A DNA stretch of 64,000 bases from NCBI GenBank assembly GCA_044338255.1, contig JBIILZ010000003.1, forward strand, positions 1 through 64,000, written 5' to 3'. The translations under genes were made by a program, and so were the position numbers. Positions 61,719 to 64,000 of the stretch are shown here, one piece after another. How positions within the stretch are numbered: position 1 is the first letter of the stretch; each line of letters starts with the position of its first letter. The DNA is from CAIUVD01 sp044338255. GTDB taxonomy: Bacteria > Planctomycetota > UBA11346. The notes beneath the pieces were generated by a model, which was not told where the DNA came from, searched no databases, and was given only the letters and a program-made list of their open reading frames with translations.

Positions 61719-63689
61719 ACGTAGCGGCGTGGTCTCTACGCGGCAGGCGCCGTCGACTAGACGCACCGTCAGCTTGTGCTCGCGATGTGCGGCTTTTTCG
61801 CGGCGGAAACGGAATTCGGTGAGATCCATGGCGCGGGCCTGCGGAACATCCGGGCCATCGGCGGCGCAATAGGCGCGTGCGCCTCGGCTGCCGCCGCCAT
61901 CAGCAACGTAATGATCCAGGGCGGTGAGCACGGCCTCGCTGGTGAGGGCCATCTGCCGCCAGCGGAAGACTTCCGCGCTGCGGGCTGGCGAACTGATGCT
62001 GAGACCCTGGTGGAGGATGCGCTGACGCAGCTCCCTGGCCGCCGCGAGCGCTGCCGGTACTGCTGCGACCGGGCAGAGGAAGCCGGCGTGGTCGCTCATG
62101 CGCGCCTGGATCTGGTCACGGACCTGGACCGGATCGAGGCCGCCTTCGCGACCGACGGCGGACGTGGCAAGCGCCACCGCCTGCGCGACCTGGGCGCTGA
62201 CCTCGAGCGCGCCGGGCACCACGGGGTGTGCCCAGGCTATGTGCCTGGCTACGCGCATGCCCATGACCTGGCCGGCATTGAGGGCCGCGCCTCCCGGGCG
62301 GGTCACGCCATGCGTTCCAGCGACCTCGCCGACGGCGTAGAGGCCGGGCAGCGAGGTCTGACCTTCGGAATCGACCTGTACGCCGCCGTTCATGTGCTGG
62401 TGATTGACCGCGAAGGGCAGGGGGTCGACGGCGATGTCGACTCCGTGCATGCGGTACAGCTCGATCGCCAGGGGGTTCATGTGCGCCAGGCGGGCGAGCG
62501 GGGTCGCCTGCAGGGCCTCGTTGTTTTCGAGATAGGCGCGGGCGTCGTCATCGAGTCGACTGATGGCGAACGGCAGATCCCCGGGGACCGCATCGGGATT
62601 GCGCAGGAAGTCGAGGTAGACGGTGCGTCCGCGGCGGGTCTCTTCGGCGATCGCGAGATCGACCAGGCTGCTCTTGAAGTCGAGCATGCGCGTGGCGTGG
62701 AAGGGCCACTGATAGCCCTTGCGGAAGACGTTCGAGGCCAGCTCCTGGGTGGTGCGGAAATAATCACCGAGAAAATTGTATTCTGTGCCGTCAGCGTCGC
62801 GGCTGAAGATGCGCGGTACGACCTGCACGTAGGTACCCGAGAGATTCCAGGGGAATTCCTGGCGGCGGGTGCCAATGCCGAATTGGCTCTCGGTGAGATT
62901 GCAGGTGCTGACGCCGGCCTCCAAGGCCATGCCCAGCGAGCCGTAGCAATGCCGGGGATAGACGCTATCGCGATAGAGCTCACCGGGGCCGCCAGTGGCG
63001 AGGATGGTGGTGCCGGCGAGGATCACGCACAGGCCATGCGCGTTGCTGCTGTGCTCGCGATCGATCGCAACCACGCCTACGCAGCGACCGGCCTCGATCA
63101 GCAGTTGCACGGCTTCGCATTTGCGCCGGAAGCCGACCTGCAGACGCAGGGCTTCCTGGGCCAGCACCTGGACCATCAGGCGCGAAGTGCGCGGGCCGCA
63201 GCTGGTGGCGCGGCCGACGGTATCATGGTCGGTCTGGTAGCGCAGGACGGCGCCAAAGCGATCGGTGGGCAGGGGCAGGCCGAGGTATTGGAGCACGCCA
63301 AAAGCCGCGAAGGAGCCGGCGGCTTCGACGTATTCCTGATCATGGTCCATGCACCCGCCGCTGCCGATGTCGTGCGCGAGGCCGGCGATGTGGTCACCTT
63401 TGTTCGAGGTCCCGGCGGTATGCAGGGTCTGCTTGTCGGAGCCCGAACAGGCCGAAGTCCCGCCATAGGCGCTCATGGTCGCGACCAGCACCTGCACGCC
63501 ATGTCGCTGCAGTTCGATCGCGGCGCGCAGACCGGCGGCGCCGCTGCCCACGACCAGGGCCTGGCTGCGCCACACCGGCAGGGTCAGCCCGCCGACGTGC
63601 ATGGTCTCGCCGACGATCTGCGATGTCGGCAATGCCGGCATGTCGACCCGAGTTAGGGCGTCGAGGATGTTCTGCGCGATGGCGGGCAT
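61626..63689 (-). CDS. FAD-dependent oxidoreductase (fumarate reductase/succinate dehydrogenase flavoprotein fold)
   Basis: 687 residues from ATG 63689; a longer frame to 63950 reads antisense of the SDR gene and is rejected. The FAD fold begins SQALVVGSGAAGLRAAIELQRHG, with LVATMSAYGGTSACSGSDKQ, then TTILATGGPGELYRDS and the substrate region ATHGVTRPGGAALNAGQVMGMRVARHIA. It lacks a membrane anchor or heme part, so it is a soluble FRD-like enzyme whose substrate cannot be named. It is adjacent to an SDR gene, 8 bp away, suggesting a joint oxidation-reduction pathway. Confidence 0.86.
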   Translation of the reverse strand: MPAIAQNILDALTRVDMPALPTSQIVGETMHVGGLTLPVWRSQALVVGSGAAGLRAAIELQRHGVQVLVATMSAYGGTSACSGSDKQTLHTAGTSNKGDHIAGLAHDIGSGGCMDHDQEYVEAAGSFAAFGVLQYLGLPLPTDRFGAVLRYQTDHDTVGRATSCGPRTSRLMVQVLAQEALRLQVGFRRKCEAVQLLIEAGRCVGVVAIDREHSSNAHGLCVILAGTTILATGGPGELYRDSVYPRHCYGSLGMALEAGVSTCNLTESQFGIGTRRQEFPWNLSGTYVQVVPRIFSRDADGTEYNFLGDYFRTTQELASNVFRKGYQWPFHATRMLDFKSSLVDLAIAEETRRGRTVYLDFLRNPDAVPGDLPFAISRLDDDARAYLENNEALQATPLARLAHMNPLAIELYRMHGVDIAVDPLPFAVNHQHMNGGVQVDSEGQTSLPGLYAVGEVAGTHGVTRPGGAALNAGQVMGMRVARHIAWAHPVVPGALEVSAQVAQAVALATSAVGREGGLDPVQVRDQIQARMSDHAGFLCPVAAVPAALAAARELRQRILHQGLSISSPARSAEVFRWRQMALTSEAVLTALDHYVADGGGSRGARAYCAADGPDVPQARAMDLTEFRFRREKAAHREHKLTVRLVDGACRVETTPLRSLDDLGRIFFEKNWSHFLTGAIHAPGFTHG

Positions 63690-63697
63690 GAGGGGCC

Positions 63698-64000
63698 TTA
63701 CAAACGGCGGATGTGGAAGCCGCCATCGACATCGATCACGGTGCCGGTGGAGAAGGGGAACGAGCCGCCAGCGAGGGCCGCCACCGCCAGGCCGACATCC
63801 TCGGCGCTGCCCCAGCGGGGTTGCGGCACCAGGCCCTGGGCGATCAGGGCATCGTATTTGCCGGTGACGCCGGCGGTCATGTCGGTCTTCATGATCCCCG
63901 GGCGGACCTCGGTCACGACCACGCCATGCGCCGCCAGGCGGCTGGCCCACAATTGCACGGCCATGCCCAGACCGGCTTTCGCCAGGCAGTAATCGCCGCG
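63698..64000 (-). CDS. Short-chain dehydrogenase/reductase, C-terminal part
   Basis: Partial: the frame is open to the window end. The SDR active site is GDYCLAKAGLGMAVQLWA (YxxxK), followed by GVVVTEVRPGIMKTDMTAGV and SFPFSTGTVIDVDGGFHIRRL, the usual C-terminal end with PG and the DGG turn. Some 100 residues are visible; the NAD(P)-binding half lies beyond 64000. It is the first gene of a two-gene unit with the flavoprotein. Confidence 0.9.
   Translation of the reverse strand, partial: RGDYCLAKAGLGMAVQLWASRLAAHGVVVTEVRPGIMKTDMTAGVTGKYDALIAQGLVPQPRWGSAEDVGLAVAALAGGSFPFSTGTVIDVDGGFHIRRL

Noticed and set aside
61776..63656. 626-codon plus-strand frame opposite the flavoprotein
   Set aside because: Antisense shadow; the minus frame has clear FAD motifs while this one has none.

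Overview
The window is GC-rich and tightly packed, and looks like a Gram-negative member of the PVC superphylum, most likely Planctomycetota. The reasons are a Ser/Thr kinase joined to a SUMF1-fold domain, a FecR protein next to an outer-membrane barrel, an Lgt with a cysteine-rich signature, and flagellar genes together with lipoproteins and a TolC/RND pump. The phylum call is an inference (about 0.6); no rRNA gene is present to settle it.

Layout. 1-0.7 kb: a Bax-inhibitor-type membrane protein gene cut off by what looks like the end of an insertion sequence. 0.7-2.1 kb: exported transglutaminase-like protein. 2.2-9.6 kb: complete F1Fo ATP synthase operon on the minus strand (atpZ-like, B, E, F, H, A, G, D, C). 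9.8-17.2 kb: kinase, outer-membrane barrel, FecR protein and lgt. 17.3-21.7 kb: rplS, YraN, ssb, a LacI regulator and a DUF3592 membrane protein. 21.8-26.6 kb: peptide-binding protein, nrdR overlapping an orphan ATP-cone protein, a phosphatase and aat. 26.7-37.4 kb: truncated globin, then a fatty-acid beta-oxidation cluster (acyl-CoA synthetase, thiolase, hydratase/dehydrogenase, acyl-CoA dehydrogenase, an acyltransferase-hydrolase fusion and a thioesterase).

37.5-41.4 kb is the accessory part: tRNA-Pro, an array of hairpins carrying an inverted tRNA fragment, a GNAT gene that reads into the array, a paiB gene split by a 160-bp element with perfect ends and CTAG duplications, a frameshifted cupin, a Fic protein and tRNA-Ser. 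41.4-42.75 kb encodes the most unusual protein here, a lipoprotein made of 19 uninterrupted 18-residue repeats. 43.0-54.6 kb: membrane-anchored methyltransferase, motA-motB, M16 protease, LTA-synthase-like enzyme, two glycosyltransferases and an RlmI-type methyltransferase. 54.6-61.7 kb: flgB, flgC, fliE and then a TolC-adaptor-RND efflux operon. 61.6-64 kb: a soluble flavoprotein and the C-terminal part of a short-chain dehydrogenase that runs off the window.

The strongest leads are the 18-residue-repeat lipoprotein, the MITE-like insertion in paiB (removing it restores the frame exactly), the hairpin array, the nrdR/ATP-cone pair and the kinase-barrel-FecR operon. Short in-frame or intergenic tandem repeats of 9-21 bp recur through the window and look like a habit of this genome.
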